Positions 53,859-63,695 of a stretch of 64,000 nt of DNA are shown here, in pieces. A program made the translations under genes and the position numbers. The notes under the pieces are model-generated. The model did no database searches and was not told the origin of the DNA. It saw only the letters and a list, made by a program, of their open reading frames with translations. Numbering within the stretch: the first letter of the stretch is position 1; each line of letters begins with the position of its first letter. Source of the DNA: Tenacibaculum tangerinum (lineage in GTDB: Bacteria > Bacteroidota > Bacteroidia > Flavobacteriales > Flavobacteriaceae); the NCBI RefSeq assembly GCF_029853675.1, contig NZ_CP122539.1:729001-793000 (forward strand), given 5' to 3'.

Positions 53859-55529
53859 ATGATTAAAGATATAATATTTCAAATAAAATACTCGTTTTCT
53901 CAAATATCCTTCAATCGAAAAAGAGAGTTAAATCAAAGGTTAAAAGAATCATTTGGAAAACTGAAAGATGATTCCTTTGACTTTAATAACATAGAAAAAT
54001 ACTTCAGAAATAAAGATAATTCAAAAGCATATCAAGTATTATCAGACAAAACTTGTAACGACTTGGATTTTGATGATTTGTTTATGTTTCTTGACCGAAC
54101 TCATTCAAAAGTAGGTCAACAATACTTTTACAATAATCTTCGGACAATAAAAGTAAATGAAAAGCAAACCAAGCTAAACGAAGAAATAGTAACCGAATTA
54201 TCAAAAAATTTCAAATTAAGAATTTCGGTTCAAAAAAAGCTTGAAAAACTAAAACATAAAGATGCTTACTACATAACTACATTATTTCAAGAAGAACACA
54301 TTAATCAACCAAAATGGTTTTTTATTATAAAATTATTGTCGTTTACAAGTCTACTATCATTGATTTTTGGATTTTTTAATCCTATATTTTTCATAGTTCT
54401 ATTAGGCGTTTTCTGCGTGAATTTTGTGCTTCATTATTGGAACAAAAATAATTTAGTACAATATGTAAGTTCAATTCCGCAGCTTTTAAGACTTAATAAT
54501 ATCGCTTCTCATTTATTTACAAACCCATTATTTAAAAAAATAAATCCTGACTTGCCAAAGTCAATAAAATTAATAAATGAAGTTAAAAATAGAATGTCAT
54601 TTTTTCAACTCGAAGCTAAACTTCAAGGAGAATTTGAAATCATAGCTTGGTTTATATTTGAGATTTTTAAAACAATGTTTTTGCTTGAGCCTTTATTATT
54701 ATTTGGAGTTTTAAAAAGGTTAAATAAAAAAAGAGAAGAAATAGAAAACGTTTTTAAGTTTGTTGGACATATTGATATGCTAATTTCAATAGCGTCTTTA
54801 AGAAACGGACTTAAAACATTCTGTTTGCCAATTATTAATGATGGAGATAAAATCATTGTTGAAAATATCAGTCATCCTTTAATTTTTAATTGCACAACTA
54901 ATAGTATAAAAATATCTGAAAAATCCATACTTCTTACAGGCTCAAATATGTCTGGAAAAACTTCTTTTATTCGTGCAATTGGACTAAATGTAATAACTGG
55001 ATTTACAATTAATACTTGTTTTGCAAAATCAATGACTTTTCCTTTGTTAAAAGTGTTTTCGGCTATCCGAATAAGTGATGATTTAATGAACGACAAAAGT
55101 TATTATTTTGAAGAAGTATTAACCATTAAGGAAATGCTTAAAGAGAGCGCAAGCAAAAATAAAAACCTGTTTCTTTTAGATGAAATATTTAAAGGTACAA
55201 ATACAGTAGAGCGTATTTCTGCTGGAAAATCTGTTTTATCTGCTTTATCAAAGAATAATAATAAAATATTGGTTTCAACTCACGACATAGAATTAACCGA
55301 TATGCTTTCGGACGAATATGATCTGTACCATTTTAGTGAAACAGTAAATGACAAGAATGTAGGTTTTGATTACAAACTGAAAGTAGGAAAATTAAAAAAT
55401 AGAAACGCAATTAGAATACTTGAAATTAATGATTACCCAAAAGGGGTTGTGAAAGAAGCAATCGAAATAGCAAAAGAATTAGATAAAACATATTTAGCGA
55501 AAAACACTACTGGCAACAACGGTAGCTGA
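53859..55529 (+). CDS. Membrane-anchored MutS-like ATPase
   Basis: 556 residues from ATG 53859; a TTG 6 codons upstream is less likely. The N-terminal half carries MutS-like helical domains (FDDLFMFLDRTHSKVGQQYF) with two membrane segments at about 150-195. The C-terminal MutS ATPase has ILLTGSNMSGKTSFIRAIG (Walker A), a FEEVLTIKEML segment, LFLLDEIFKGTNTVER (Walker B) and VSTHDIEL. Mismatch-recognition domains are absent. Such short membrane MutS homologues are frequent in Flavobacteriia but lack a known role. The stop TGA is formed by the first bases of the IS1182-like remnant, so the last residues (TGNNGS) come from the recombination site. Boxes match exactly (53759, 55508). Confidence 0.75.
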   Translation: MIKDIIFQIKYSFSQISFNRKRELNQRLKESFGKLKDDSFDFNNIEKYFRNKDNSKAYQVLSDKTCNDLDFDDLFMFLDRTHSKVGQQYFYNNLRTIKVNEKQTKLNEEIVTELSKNFKLRISVQKKLEKLKHKDAYYITTLFQEEHINQPKWFFIIKLLSFTSLLSLIFGFFNPIFFIVLLGVFCVNFVLHYWNKNNLVQYVSSIPQLLRLNNIASHLFTNPLFKKINPDLPKSIKLINEVKNRMSFFQLEAKLQGEFEIIAWFIFEIFKTMFLLEPLLLFGVLKRLNKKREEIENVFKFVGHIDMLISIASLRNGLKTFCLPIINDGDKIIVENISHPLIFNCTTNSIKISEKSILLTGSNMSGKTSFIRAIGLNVITGFTINTCFAKSMTFPLLKVFSAIRISDDLMNDKSYYFEEVLTIKEMLKESASKNKNLFLLDEIFKGTNTVERISAGKSVLSALSKNNNKILVSTHDIELTDMLSDEYDLYHFSETVNDKNVGFDYKLKVGKLKNRNAIRILEINDYPKGVVKEAIEIAKELDKTYLAKNTTGNNGS

Positions 55530-56154
55530 TGCACAACCCCAAATTTCAAAAAAAGGAATTCATTTTAAAGCTATGTAAGGGCTTTATTTTGAACGAAGCC
55601 AAAACTTTAACACCTGATTTTCTTCTTTTAGAAAGCTTACAACAAAAGCTGTTAAGTAATTGGGTACATTTTTTAACCAAAACACAAAAGCAACCGCTTT
55701 GGCCTCAGTTTTAGTAGGTTTACCCAAGAATTTTAATAGTTTTTTAATGTTGTATGCAGCCCCTGCCATGAGCATGCACTTGTTCGCCCCATCGATACCA
55801 CTAACATTGACTTAGCCCAAGCCCATATACTGTGTGAAAGTTCCAAAAACGGGTTCTACCGTGCTTTGTCGTTTGGCTTTGATGTAACGTTCCTGTCGAC
55901 TGTTTACCTAGGCGATATTGCGCTCATACTGCGCCTAGTAATAGATAATTGACATACAATAATGTAACATGAAAATCGCTCGTTTATTGAAAAAAATAAA
56001 ATCGTATATTGGGGTTGTGCAACAGGCACATCGTGTAAAAATAATTCCTTGGTTCTAGCCTACTCGGAAAATCCTGGCGGATTTTCAGTTTGGTGTGTAA
56101 TTGCAAAGTTAAGTGTTAACCCACGCAACTACTCATAGCCGAGACGTTAGGCAA
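55508..56154 (+). repeat. attC-like cassette junction B4, interrupted
   Basis: TACTGGCAAC (55508-55517) is the exact reverse complement of GTTGCCAGTA (53759). The left arm AACGGTA is split by remnant copy D. After it, a hairpin GGAAAATCC-TGGC-GGATTTTC (56068-56089) and the right arm CATAGCCGAGAC lead to GTTAGGCAA (56146-56154), which fits GTTRRRY. Confidence 0.5.
55527..56028 (-). mobile_element. IS1182-like remnant, copy D
   Basis: About 500 bp with ends TGATGCACAACCCC and GGGGTTGTGCAACAGGCA. The minus strand keeps LMAGAAYNIKKLLKFLGKPT and the AVAFVFWLK segment of the transposase C-terminus. Same position and orientation in the junction as the other copies. Confidence 0.65.
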
Positions 56155-56174
56155 GATTTAAAAAACACCATCGA

Positions 56175-57272
56175 ATGAAAGAAAATTTATTGAAAATATC
56201 TATATTCCTACTCTTAACAATTTCATTTACAAGTTGTGAATCACAAAACAAAATTAAGAACCTTTTAGGAGTTGAAGTTTCAACTGACTCAATTAATACT
56301 TTCCTCAAATCGAGAATGGACTCATTGAATATTCCCGGACTTTCAATTGCAGTCATAAATGACAGTAAAGTAGTTTATCACAAAAATTTTGGATTTGCCA
56401 ACGTTGAAAAAAAGTTACCAGTTACCAACAAAACCATTTTCGAAGCTGCATCAATCTCAAAATCAGTATTTGCTTTTTTTGTAATGAAATTTGTTGAAGA
56501 AGGCAAATTGGATTTAGATAAACCCTTGTATGAATATTTACCATATGAAGATATAGCCAATGACGAAAGGTATAAGAAAATAACAGCACGTATGGTTTTA
56601 AGCCATAGGTCAGGATTTCCGAATTGGAGAGAAAATGAAGACGATAAAAAATTAAAAATAAAGTTTGACCCAGGAACAGCTTATGAATATTCTGGAGAAG
56701 GTTATCAATATCTCGCTATGGTTCTGAAAAAAATAGAAAATACGGATTGGAACGGTTTAGAAGCTCTTTTTCAAAAGAAAGTCGCAGAACCATTAAAAAT
56801 GGAACATACAGTATTTATACCAACATCTTATACAGAAAAAAATAAGGCAGAACCTTATAACAATCAAGGCGATTGGATTGATTTAAAAAATGATTATTGG
56901 TACAAAAAAGATAAAGGAAAATTCGTTGCACCTTCATCTATGCTGACAGAACCGATAGACTTTTCAAAATGGATGATTGGAATAATGAATAACAAAATTT
57001 TATCTAAAGAAAGTTATTCCGAATTGCTAAAACATCATTCAAAAATATCTACATCTTCAACTGGAATTAGTGTTTATTATGCTTTAGGTTTTTTAACAGC
57101 TGATAAAGTTTATAGTAACACCTATTTTCACGGAGGAAACAACGCTGGATTTACTTGCTCATATCTTATAGAAACAGAAAAAAAATGGGGATATATTCTT
57201 TTCACCAATTCAGAGTATGGAGAAAAACTCGGAGATGAAGTTTGGAATTATTTTGAAAAGGAGAGTGAATAA
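56175..57272 (+). CDS. Class-C beta-lactamase-type serine hydrolase, lipoprotein
   Basis: 365 residues with lipobox FTSC (Cys at about residue 20). Beta-lactamase/transpeptidase-like motifs: the Ser-x-x-Lys in FEAASISKSVFAFF (active Ser), Tyr-Ser-Gly in YEYSGEGYQYLAMV and HGGNNAGFTC as the third motif. FAVNVEKKLPVT-like and RMVLSHRSGFPNWRE segments are typical of the family (esterases, D-peptidases). True beta-lactam hydrolysis is not implied. Single gene between boxes GTTAGGCAA (56146) and TTGCCTAAC (57279), which match exactly. Confidence 0.85.
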   Translation: MKENLLKISIFLLLTISFTSCESQNKIKNLLGVEVSTDSINTFLKSRMDSLNIPGLSIAVINDSKVVYHKNFGFANVEKKLPVTNKTIFEAASISKSVFAFFVMKFVEEGKLDLDKPLYEYLPYEDIANDERYKKITARMVLSHRSGFPNWRENEDDKKLKIKFDPGTAYEYSGEGYQYLAMVLKKIENTDWNGLEALFQKKVAEPLKMEHTVFIPTSYTEKNKAEPYNNQGDWIDLKNDYWYKKDKGKFVAPSSMLTEPIDFSKWMIGIMNNKILSKESYSELLKHHSKISTSSTGISVYYALGFLTADKVYSNTYFHGGNNAGFTCSYLIETEKKWGYILFTNSEYGEKLGDEVWNYFEKESE

Positions 57273-57278
57273 AAAACG

Positions 57279-58018
57279 TTGCCTAACAACGGTAGCTGAT
57301 GCACAACTCCCAAATTTCAAAAAAATGGAATTCATTTTAAAGCTATGTAAGGGTTGTATTTAGAACGAAGCCAAAATTTTTAACTCCTTATTTTACTTTT
57401 TTTCTGAGCTTAAAACGAAATTTATTAAGTGACATCGTACGTTTTTTAACCAAAACACAAAAGCAACCGCTTTGGACTCAGTTTTAGTAGGTGTACCCAA
57501 GAATTTTAATAGTTTTTTAATGTTATAAGCCGCCCCAGCCATGAGCATGCACTTATTCGCCCCATCGATACCCCTAACATTAACTTTGCGCAAGCCCATA
57601 TACTGTGTAAGAGTTCCAAAAACAGGCTCCACAATTTAATCTGCGATAAAAGTTTTCTTGGGGTACATGCGCACTCAACTGAAAGAAAGTGAACAGTTTT
57701 TCTTAATACGTTTTTTGTCTTACATGATTAAATATACAGTTTATATATCTGAAAAACAATAACTTAATATAAAAAACCTCTTCCATATTGTAAAAAATAA
57801 ATCGTATATTGGGGTTGTGCAACAGACACAATGGCTATAGTCAATACGGGTTTTGGTGCTTAATCCGAAGTTTATAGCTTTTAACCAAGTCTGCCAAATC
57901 TTTTGATTTGGCTTTAAAAATGAAAAGATAAAACAAAATAAGAAGTTTTAGCTAAGTGCTTAATCGGAAATTCATTACTTTTAATTCCCGTACTAACCAT
58001 AACCGAGATGTTCTAGCC
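57279..58018 (+). repeat. attC-like cassette junction B5, interrupted
   Basis: TTGCCTAAC (57279-57287) closes the hydrolase unit. Arm AACGGTAGC is split by remnant copy E. To the right are AAATCTTTTGATTTGG-type hairpins and the right arm AACCATAACCGAGAT before box GTTCTAGCC (58010-58018). Bases 58019-58213 hold no gene I can support. Confidence 0.4.
57297..57829 (-). mobile_element. IS1182-like remnant, copy E
   Basis: About 530 bp with the same inverted ends. The minus strand (57632-57393) keeps EPVFGTLTQYMGLRKVNV and LMAGAAYNIKKLLKFLGTPT. Sequence between about 57630 and 57790 differs from the other copies, suggesting an independent internal deletion or recombination. Confidence 0.6.
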
Positions 58019-58213
58019 AATTCCTACCTTTATGGAAAAAATGAATAATTACTTTAGTTTAACGTTTAATTAGCTGAAAAAAGTAAAAAACACGCCTAAA
58101 AAACAGAAACATTAATGGCTGCTTTTCAGAACGATAAAAAAAGGTTGAGTCAGAATCTGAAGCAACCAAATGAATATTAAAGCATCTTATAGGTAACTTT
58201 AAAATGAATAACT

Positions 58214-58666
58214 ATGAAAATAAAAATTTTAATATTTCTCTTTGGAATTGGAATTTTAAGCAGTTGTAATAATGATGATAATTCGGATTTTGAATCGACG
58301 TCAATTAATTTTACTGAAATTGGAAAAGGTGCCTTATACGGAAATGGACAAGAAGGAATCCCCGAATCTAATATGATTATTAAAAATACGAATGAATGGC
58401 ATAATCTAATTTCTCAAATGAACTCTGTAAATAATGTAAGCGACAATTTTACAGAAATAAATGTGGACTTTGACGAGTTTTTAATCGTCGCAATCTTCCT
58501 TGAAGTAAAAGGACAAGGATGGGGAATTCAAACTGAAAATGTTATTGAAAATGAGAATAACATAACTATTTCTACTCTTGAAACTGAATATGAGACTTCA
58601 GTTATGACTCAACCTTTTTGTATAGTAAAAATGTCGAATACTGAAAAAACAATAATAGTGGAATAA
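58214..58666 (+). CDS. PrcB-like lipoprotein
   Basis: 150 residues with lipobox LSSC (Cys at about residue 18) and NNDDNSDFES spacer. The body (TEINVDFDEFLIVAIFLEVK, then GWGIQTENVIENEN) resembles the PrcB C-terminal domain of protease-complex subunits. The fit is tentative. Its upstream box GTTCTAGCC (58010) and downstream box ACACACAAC (58673-58681) do not match, so the cassette seems to be a fusion of two units. Last gene of island B. Confidence 0.55.
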   Translation: MKIKILIFLFGIGILSSCNNDDNSDFESTSINFTEIGKGALYGNGQEGIPESNMIIKNTNEWHNLISQMNSVNNVSDNFTEINVDFDEFLIVAIFLEVKGQGWGIQTENVIENENNITISTLETEYETSVMTQPFCIVKMSNTEKTIIVE

Positions 58667-58671
58667 AAACT

Positions 58672-58790
58672 ACACACAACAATGGTAGCTGATGCACAAC
58701 CCCAAAATTTCAACAAATGGAATTAATTTTAAAGCTATGTAAGGCCTTTATTTAGAACTAAGCCAAAACTTTAACACCTGTTTTTCTGTA
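58672..58790 (+). mobile_element. Terminal box of island B with truncated IS1182-like remnant, copy F
   Basis: ACACACAAC closes the unit; after AATGGTAGC the left end of the element begins (58690) and matches for about 95 bp, then homology stops. As in copy C at the end of island A, the right half is gone. Bases 58791-58940 show nothing distinct. Confidence 0.5.
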
Positions 58791-58940
58791 CTGGAAAAAT
58801 AATCAAGAAATTATTTCTGTTTTGTATAGAGGTACTAGTTACACAAAACCTAACTAAAACATTAAAATCAGTTAGTAAGAACACTTGTGCTTTTTCTTGT
58901 TTTTTGCTATTATTCTTATACACGGTGTTTATATAGGTAA

Positions 58941-58976
58941 AAACACCTCGAGTACATTTGTACTGGAGGTGTTCTT
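58941..58976 (-). terminator. Terminator downstream of the FadL gene
   Basis: AACACCTC-GAGTACA pairs with TGTACT-GGAGGTGTT (short loop), 20 bp beyond the stop of the minus-strand gene. Flanking A and T runs. Confidence 0.8.
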
Positions 58977-58995
58977 ATGATTTACAGGTACCTTT

Positions 58996-60426
58996 TTATT
59001 TCAAGAATTGATATTGAATACCAAACATTATCATAGATGTAGTCATATCGTAAGCTACTGTAGTTCCAGGGATTTTTCCAAGCGGATTTGTAGGGCTAAT
59101 CGCACTCGGGTCAAGTAGAGTTCCTTGAGTTTTGCCATCGCTTGTACCATAGTGGTATACCGCATCTATTTGCCATTTGTTTGTAAGTTCGTAACTTAAA
59201 CCAAGCTGATATGCATTTCTAATAATTGCGGGAGCTGGGGTAGAGAAAAACGCTAATTCTTCTGCTATCGGATTAGAACTGTGTGTGTAACCAAAACGTA
59301 AAGGTAGTTTATGAATTCCTTTGTATTGGGCACCTACAGATAAAACTGAAATGTTATTCCATCCAAATCCCTGTACGGCTCCTGTTGGAAAACCGTTGTC
59401 TCCCATTTGCCATCCACTAGCTTTGAATCCCTCTGTATCTTCATACAAAACTCTTCTAAAATCTAATGCTAAATCAATATTATTAATTGAATATCCTATT
59501 CCCATAGAAACTATTGCTGGATAATCCATTTGAAATGCTACTTCTGGTGCAGATGACCCATCTAAATAGGTGTTTTTAAATTCGAAAGCATTAAATTTTT
59601 GTGCTGTTTTATAAGAAGCTCCTAATTTGATACCAGCTTTTGAATCATAGAAAATACCAAATTGTGCGCCAAAACCTATAGCAGATGCCTTGTCGGATAC
59701 TGGATAGCCTTTTCCTATTTCGTTTGGTAATTGAGGGAAGTCTGGTGCTGCCAAAGGATTGGGTTCTAAAGTTAAAGCGGCATAGTTTATATTTGGTTGT
59801 ATTCCAATAGATACTTTGTCTGATAGTTCGTAAGCCCAAGTTCCTGAAACTTGTAACAACATGTAATCAGATTGAACGCGACCAAATCCTCTAAAAGCTT
59901 GAGGCCAAAGAATAGGATTAGAATTACTAGGATCCCAATTCATATTAGGATTTCCATCCGCACTAAAAGGCAAGTTAGTTTCCTGCGGAAAAGTAACTCC
60001 GAATCCGCTAATACCAAAGGCAGAAAGCCCAAAGGTATGTTTGCTATCCTCCTTAGCCCAGAGCATGGCAATGGCTGGCATTAACGACAATCCTCTTTCA
60101 TCTTCGGTAGTGCCAAAAACTGGTGGTGATTCAGGTGATCCTGGTCCCATATCACCTGCTTGGAAGAGCATACCGCTAGGTAAACTCGAACTTAGTGATG
60201 GAGAAGAAAAGAATAAACCCACATCAAACTTTATAACTTTATGATCGAAGGCAGCTACAGAGGCAGGATTCCAATGCATAGCACCAGAAATATCAAGAGG
60301 CTGTGCAGTTGCTGCTCCACCCATAGACATATTAACAGCCCCTACTCCTTGCATAATATGACCTGTTTGCGCATATAGTCCTATGGAAAAAAATAAAACA
60401 ATTAATTTTGGAAATGTTGTTTTCAT
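58996..60426 (-). CDS. OmpP1/FadL-family outer-membrane transport protein
   Basis: 476 residues with signal peptide (cleavage near LYA-QT). The FadL plug start is typical: GVGAVNMSMGGAATAQPLDI and GAMHWNPASVAAFDHK. A 14-strand barrel follows, ending in MFGIQYQFLK. FadL proteins let hydrophobic compounds such as long-chain fatty acids cross the outer membrane by lateral diffusion. Length normal. Single gene with its own terminator. Confidence 0.88.
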   Translation of the reverse strand: MKTTFPKLIVLFFSIGLYAQTGHIMQGVGAVNMSMGGAATAQPLDISGAMHWNPASVAAFDHKVIKFDVGLFFSSPSLSSSLPSGMLFQAGDMGPGSPESPPVFGTTEDERGLSLMPAIAMLWAKEDSKHTFGLSAFGISGFGVTFPQETNLPFSADGNPNMNWDPSNSNPILWPQAFRGFGRVQSDYMLLQVSGTWAYELSDKVSIGIQPNINYAALTLEPNPLAAPDFPQLPNEIGKGYPVSDKASAIGFGAQFGIFYDSKAGIKLGASYKTAQKFNAFEFKNTYLDGSSAPEVAFQMDYPAIVSMGIGYSINNIDLALDFRRVLYEDTEGFKASGWQMGDNGFPTGAVQGFGWNNISVLSVGAQYKGIHKLPLRFGYTHSSNPIAEELAFFSTPAPAIIRNAYQLGLSYELTNKWQIDAVYHYGTSDGKTQGTLLDPSAISPTNPLGKIPGTTVAYDMTTSMIMFGIQYQFLK

Positions 60427-60860
60427 GGTAAAATTTTTAAAAAATTCTATAAATTTTTGGCTGTATTAAAATTGAATTCACCTGTGCGAATTCTTCAATT
60501 AATTACTGACCGAGCACAAAATTAAGAGTGATTTATTCCTGTAGTTATGACAATTATCATTGTTGGAATTTCATGACTTTTTGAAGTAAATAAAAAAGCT
60601 AAAAACTGAATAAGGATAGGAGTTATAGCGGTTTTTTTCTTTTGTAACATTAGTTACAGAACGATGTTTGATTATAAAATATCGTATAACTTCTATTTTT
60701 TTTTTGAACTATTTAGAAATTAGTGCTTTTAAAGGTTTAGGTAATATGGAAAGAAAGTATGCTTAATTTATGTATGCGTACGACACAAACTATGTGTACT
60801 TTATTGGATAAAACTTTGCTTTCTTTTTCATAAACATATTGTAAATATTTTTAAAACATA
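60427..60860. other. Non-coding gap upstream of fadL
   Basis: About 430 bp, very AT-rich. No gene, repeat or RNA that I can support; it must hold the promoter of the FadL gene near 60430-60520. Confidence 0.4.
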
Positions 60861-60898
60861 AAAATCTCTCAATAAACAGTTGCTTATTGAGAGATTTT
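60861..60898 (-). terminator. Terminator downstream of the M57-type protease gene
   Basis: AAAATCTCTCAATAA (60861-60875) and TTATTGAGAGATTTT form a 15 bp perfect stem with a 7 nt loop. Confidence 0.85.
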
Positions 60899-60970
60899 AT
60901 TGTGTAATCCTATTGAAACTATAATAGTTTTCAGGACTAGCTTTTAGTTAATTTACTCAAATATATTGAA

Positions 60971-61843
60971 TTAATACATTGTTTGTAAAGCTCTTATGTC
61001 GTTTGAGTTGAACTCACCGTCTTCGTTTGAGCTAAAGCATGCTAACATTAATGAAGTTGAATCGTATCCTGTTGGTGTACCTGATAGATGGTTCGCTCCT
61101 ACACCAGCAGTTCCTTCGTTTACGTTTTGTCCACAACTTTGACGGCTAAACCAATCTGTATGTCTGAACCCTACTGAATGTCCGATTTCGTGTGTAATTA
61201 CGTGCTCGTTTACGTTGGTTGTATACCCTGATAATCCGTAGATTTGTACAAACTTGTATGGTAAACCACCGCTTGGGAAACCTGCACTACCTCCTGAACC
61301 TGACTGGTTCGGATTGCGGTACACTACCATATCTTTATCATCATAGTTGGTACCAAACGTTAATGTAAAGCTTATAGAAACTCCACTTAAACGATTGTAG
61401 TTGTTTACCGCCCACTGCAATGCCGTTTGTTCTTTACTAGAAAGACCGTAACCACCGCCTCCTGTATATCCAATAATAGAAATATTTCTACCTTGAGATA
61501 CTAAGTTGTTGGTTGAATACTGGCGTCCTGATAAACCTTCTTCTTTGGCTTTTGCTAAGGTAAATAACTGCTCTTCTGTCATTACTACGTCTTCTTCAAT
61601 GAATAAACGTACTTCAGAAGTTCCGTCAGGGAAATAAAAATTGTCGTAACGAATGTGCTCAACGTTAAGTTCCAATTTAGCTGCAGCATCTACAACTTCT
61701 TGAGGAACTGGTTTTAATCCCGGGTTTTCGCTAGATTGCTCTACGATTCCTGAATCTTTAACTTGGTCGTTTTCGCTTGAACATGAGGTGAAGAACACAC
61801 CCACTGATAAGCCCATAATTAGGGCTAACTTTGTTTTTTTCAT
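60971..61843 (-). CDS. M57-type (dual-action HEIGH) metallopeptidase, lipoprotein
   Basis: 290 residues with lipobox FTSC (Cys at about residue 20). The zinc site HEIGHSVGFRHTDW is complete, with the third ligand His and the Asp of the dual-action HEIGH type. Upstream GLSGRQYSTNNLVSQGR looks like a propeptide junction; IGYTGGGGYGLSSKEQTAL follows. Likely a secreted or surface protease that is processed. Terminator at 60861-60898. Confidence 0.88.
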   Translation of the reverse strand: MKKTKLALIMGLSVGVFFTSCSSENDQVKDSGIVEQSSENPGLKPVPQEVVDAAAKLELNVEHIRYDNFYFPDGTSEVRLFIEEDVVMTEEQLFTLAKAKEEGLSGRQYSTNNLVSQGRNISIIGYTGGGGYGLSSKEQTALQWAVNNYNRLSGVSISFTLTFGTNYDDKDMVVYRNPNQSGSGGSAGFPSGGLPYKFVQIYGLSGYTTNVNEHVITHEIGHSVGFRHTDWFSRQSCGQNVNEGTAGVGANHLSGTPTGYDSTSLMLACFSSNEDGEFNSNDIRALQTMY

Positions 61844-62000
61844 GGTATGAAGGGTTTTTAAAATTCGCAGTAAAACTACACATTAGATTCAAAATTGTGA
61901 AATAATCACAATGAAAAAGTTAAAAAAAAGAATATTTAAACAGAAAAATCATAAAATATTAAATATTAAACAATTTAAATAAAAACTAAACATATAAAAA

Positions 62001-62144
62001 ATGAATATCAATTCAATGATTTTAGTTTGGGGTATGGCAGTATTGATTTTATTATTTTTTCCTTTGAAACCCTTTTTATACGATATATGGTTTTTTATTT
62101 CGTATTCAGGTCTATTGTCTCTTCGAGTAAAATTAGTTGAATGA
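62001..62144 (+). CDS. Possible small hydrophobic protein (47 aa)
   Basis: An open frame of 47 codons (MNINSMILVWGMAVLILLFF start) encodes one membrane segment and a second hydrophobic part (YDIWFFISYSGLLSL). It lies alone in the 710 bp gap 61844-62554. There is no homology known to me and no clear promoter, so it may be chance. The rest of the gap holds a decayed CTTGAT-type hairpin near 62309-62338 and nothing else visible. Confidence 0.25.
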   Translation: MNINSMILVWGMAVLILLFFPLKPFLYDIWFFISYSGLLSLRVKLVE

Positions 62145-62503
62145 AATGAAAATAATTTTGTATTGAGGAGTGATAGCATATTTCTCAGTACAGCCGAAGT
62201 ACAATTTTTAATTCATTATCATTCTTAAAAATCACTATCATTGAGTTCTTTTCTTAACGACTTGGATTTTACATGGAATACTCTTTTTCTAAGTTATTTT
62301 TCTTTTTCCATTGATGAAAAAGAAACAAAAAATCTAGTCTTAACCAGCCTGCTCTCAAAAATAATTCTATAACTACCATTAGATTTGCTTGACAATTTTT
62401 TTTCTGTTGTCTCAAACTCACACTATACGAAAAAATTATTCGTAAATTTTATAAAAGTGTTATTTTACTAGAATATGTTGTTCAGAAATCATGTTCAATA
62501 CAT

Positions 62504-62537
62504 AAAAGCTCCCTATCTTGACGATAGGAAGCTTTAT
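62504..62537 (-). terminator. Terminator of the leu operon
   Basis: AAAAGCT-CCCTATC pairs with GATAGGA-AGCTTT (loop TTGAC), 18 bp beyond the leuB stop. Confidence 0.85.
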
Positions 62538-62554
62538 AATTACAAATATTGAGA

Positions 62555-63670
62555 TTATATAATGGTACTTTGACCCATGTGAATATTCTGAAAATTTAAA
62601 TCACTGTCTTCTTGATTGTATATATAGTCTGCTATAAAATCGCCTACTTTACTTGTTGAAAACGGATTTTTCGTATTGATATCTTCGGTGGTTATGCCTA
62701 ATTCAAGAGATTTTTGTACTGCTTTTTCTACTACTTCTGCTTCTTCATTTAAACCTAAGTGTCTTAGCAATAATGCTGTTGATAATATCGATGCTAAAGG
62801 GTTTGCAATATCTTTTCCTTTTGCTTGCGGAAAAGATCCATGAATTGGCTCAAAGAGTGCATTCTCTTTTCCTAAAGAGGCCGAAGCTAGTAAGCCTATC
62901 GAACCGCCAATTACACTCGCTTCATCAGAGAGTATATCTCCGAAAAGATTTTCTGTTAGTATTACATCAAAATCTTTCGGATTTAATATTAATTTCATCG
63001 CTGCGTTATCAACATATAAAAAATCAAGTTCTACATCAGGATATGTTACTGCCATTGCTGTTACGGTTTTACGCCATAATCTTGAAGTTTCTAACACATT
63101 GGCCTTGTCTACCAAAGTTAATTTTTTTCTTCTTTTTTGAGCTGATTGAAAAGCTAGGTGTGCTATTCTTTCGATTTCTTCTATTGTATATGAACAGCCA
63201 TCAAAAGCATGCTTTCCATCATCACTCAATTCTTTAAGTCCAAAATAAATGCCTCCTGTTAGCTCTCGATAAATGGTAATATCTGTTCCTTCAATTCTAT
63301 CCTTTTTAAGAGGAGAGTTGTGTAGTAACGTATCGTATGCCTTTACAGGTCTCACATTACAAAACAATCCTAATTCTTTTCTTAACTGTAACAACCCTTG
63401 CTCTGGACGTACTTTTGCTGCTGGGTTGTTATCGTATTTTGGGTCTCCAATAGCTCCGAACAATATGGCATCACTTGTTTTACACAATTCAATGGTTTCT
63501 TTTGGCAATGGATTTCCTGTTTTGTCGATTGCACAAGCTCCCATCAGGGCTTCTTTAAACAAAAACGTATGATCGAAAATATTTCCTACTGCTCTTAGCA
63601 CTTTTTTTGATTGTTCTGTTACTTCAGGTCCTATACCGTCTCCTGATATTACTGCTATCGTATATTTCAT
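62555..63670 (-). CDS. leuB: LeuB, 3-isopropylmalate dehydrogenase
   Basis: 371 residues. LeuB oxidises and decarboxylates 3-isopropylmalate with NAD+ in leucine synthesis. Visible motifs: VISGDGIGPEVTEQS, LRKELGLFCNVRPVKAYD, ELTGGIYFGLKE, the metal and substrate site LYVDNAAMKLILNPKDFDVI, TENLFGDILSDEASVIGGS and FEPIHGSFPQAKGKDIANP. Full length. The leuD gene lies 128 bp upstream on the same strand, so this is the end of a leu operon, closed by a terminator. Confidence 0.95.
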   Translation of the reverse strand: MKYTIAVISGDGIGPEVTEQSKKVLRAVGNIFDHTFLFKEALMGACAIDKTGNPLPKETIELCKTSDAILFGAIGDPKYDNNPAAKVRPEQGLLQLRKELGLFCNVRPVKAYDTLLHNSPLKKDRIEGTDITIYRELTGGIYFGLKELSDDGKHAFDGCSYTIEEIERIAHLAFQSAQKRRKKLTLVDKANVLETSRLWRKTVTAMAVTYPDVELDFLYVDNAAMKLILNPKDFDVILTENLFGDILSDEASVIGGSIGLLASASLGKENALFEPIHGSFPQAKGKDIANPLASILSTALLLRHLGLNEEAEVVEKAVQKSLELGITTEDINTKNPFSTSKVGDFIADYIYNQEDSDLNFQNIHMGQSTII

Positions 63671-63695
63671 ACTTTTACGTCGTTATTTTAAATTC

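Noticed and set aside
62001..62144. Toxin of a type I toxin-antitoxin pair
   Set aside because: It is short and hydrophobic, but I see no antisense RNA promoter or repeat; listed only as a weak small gene.
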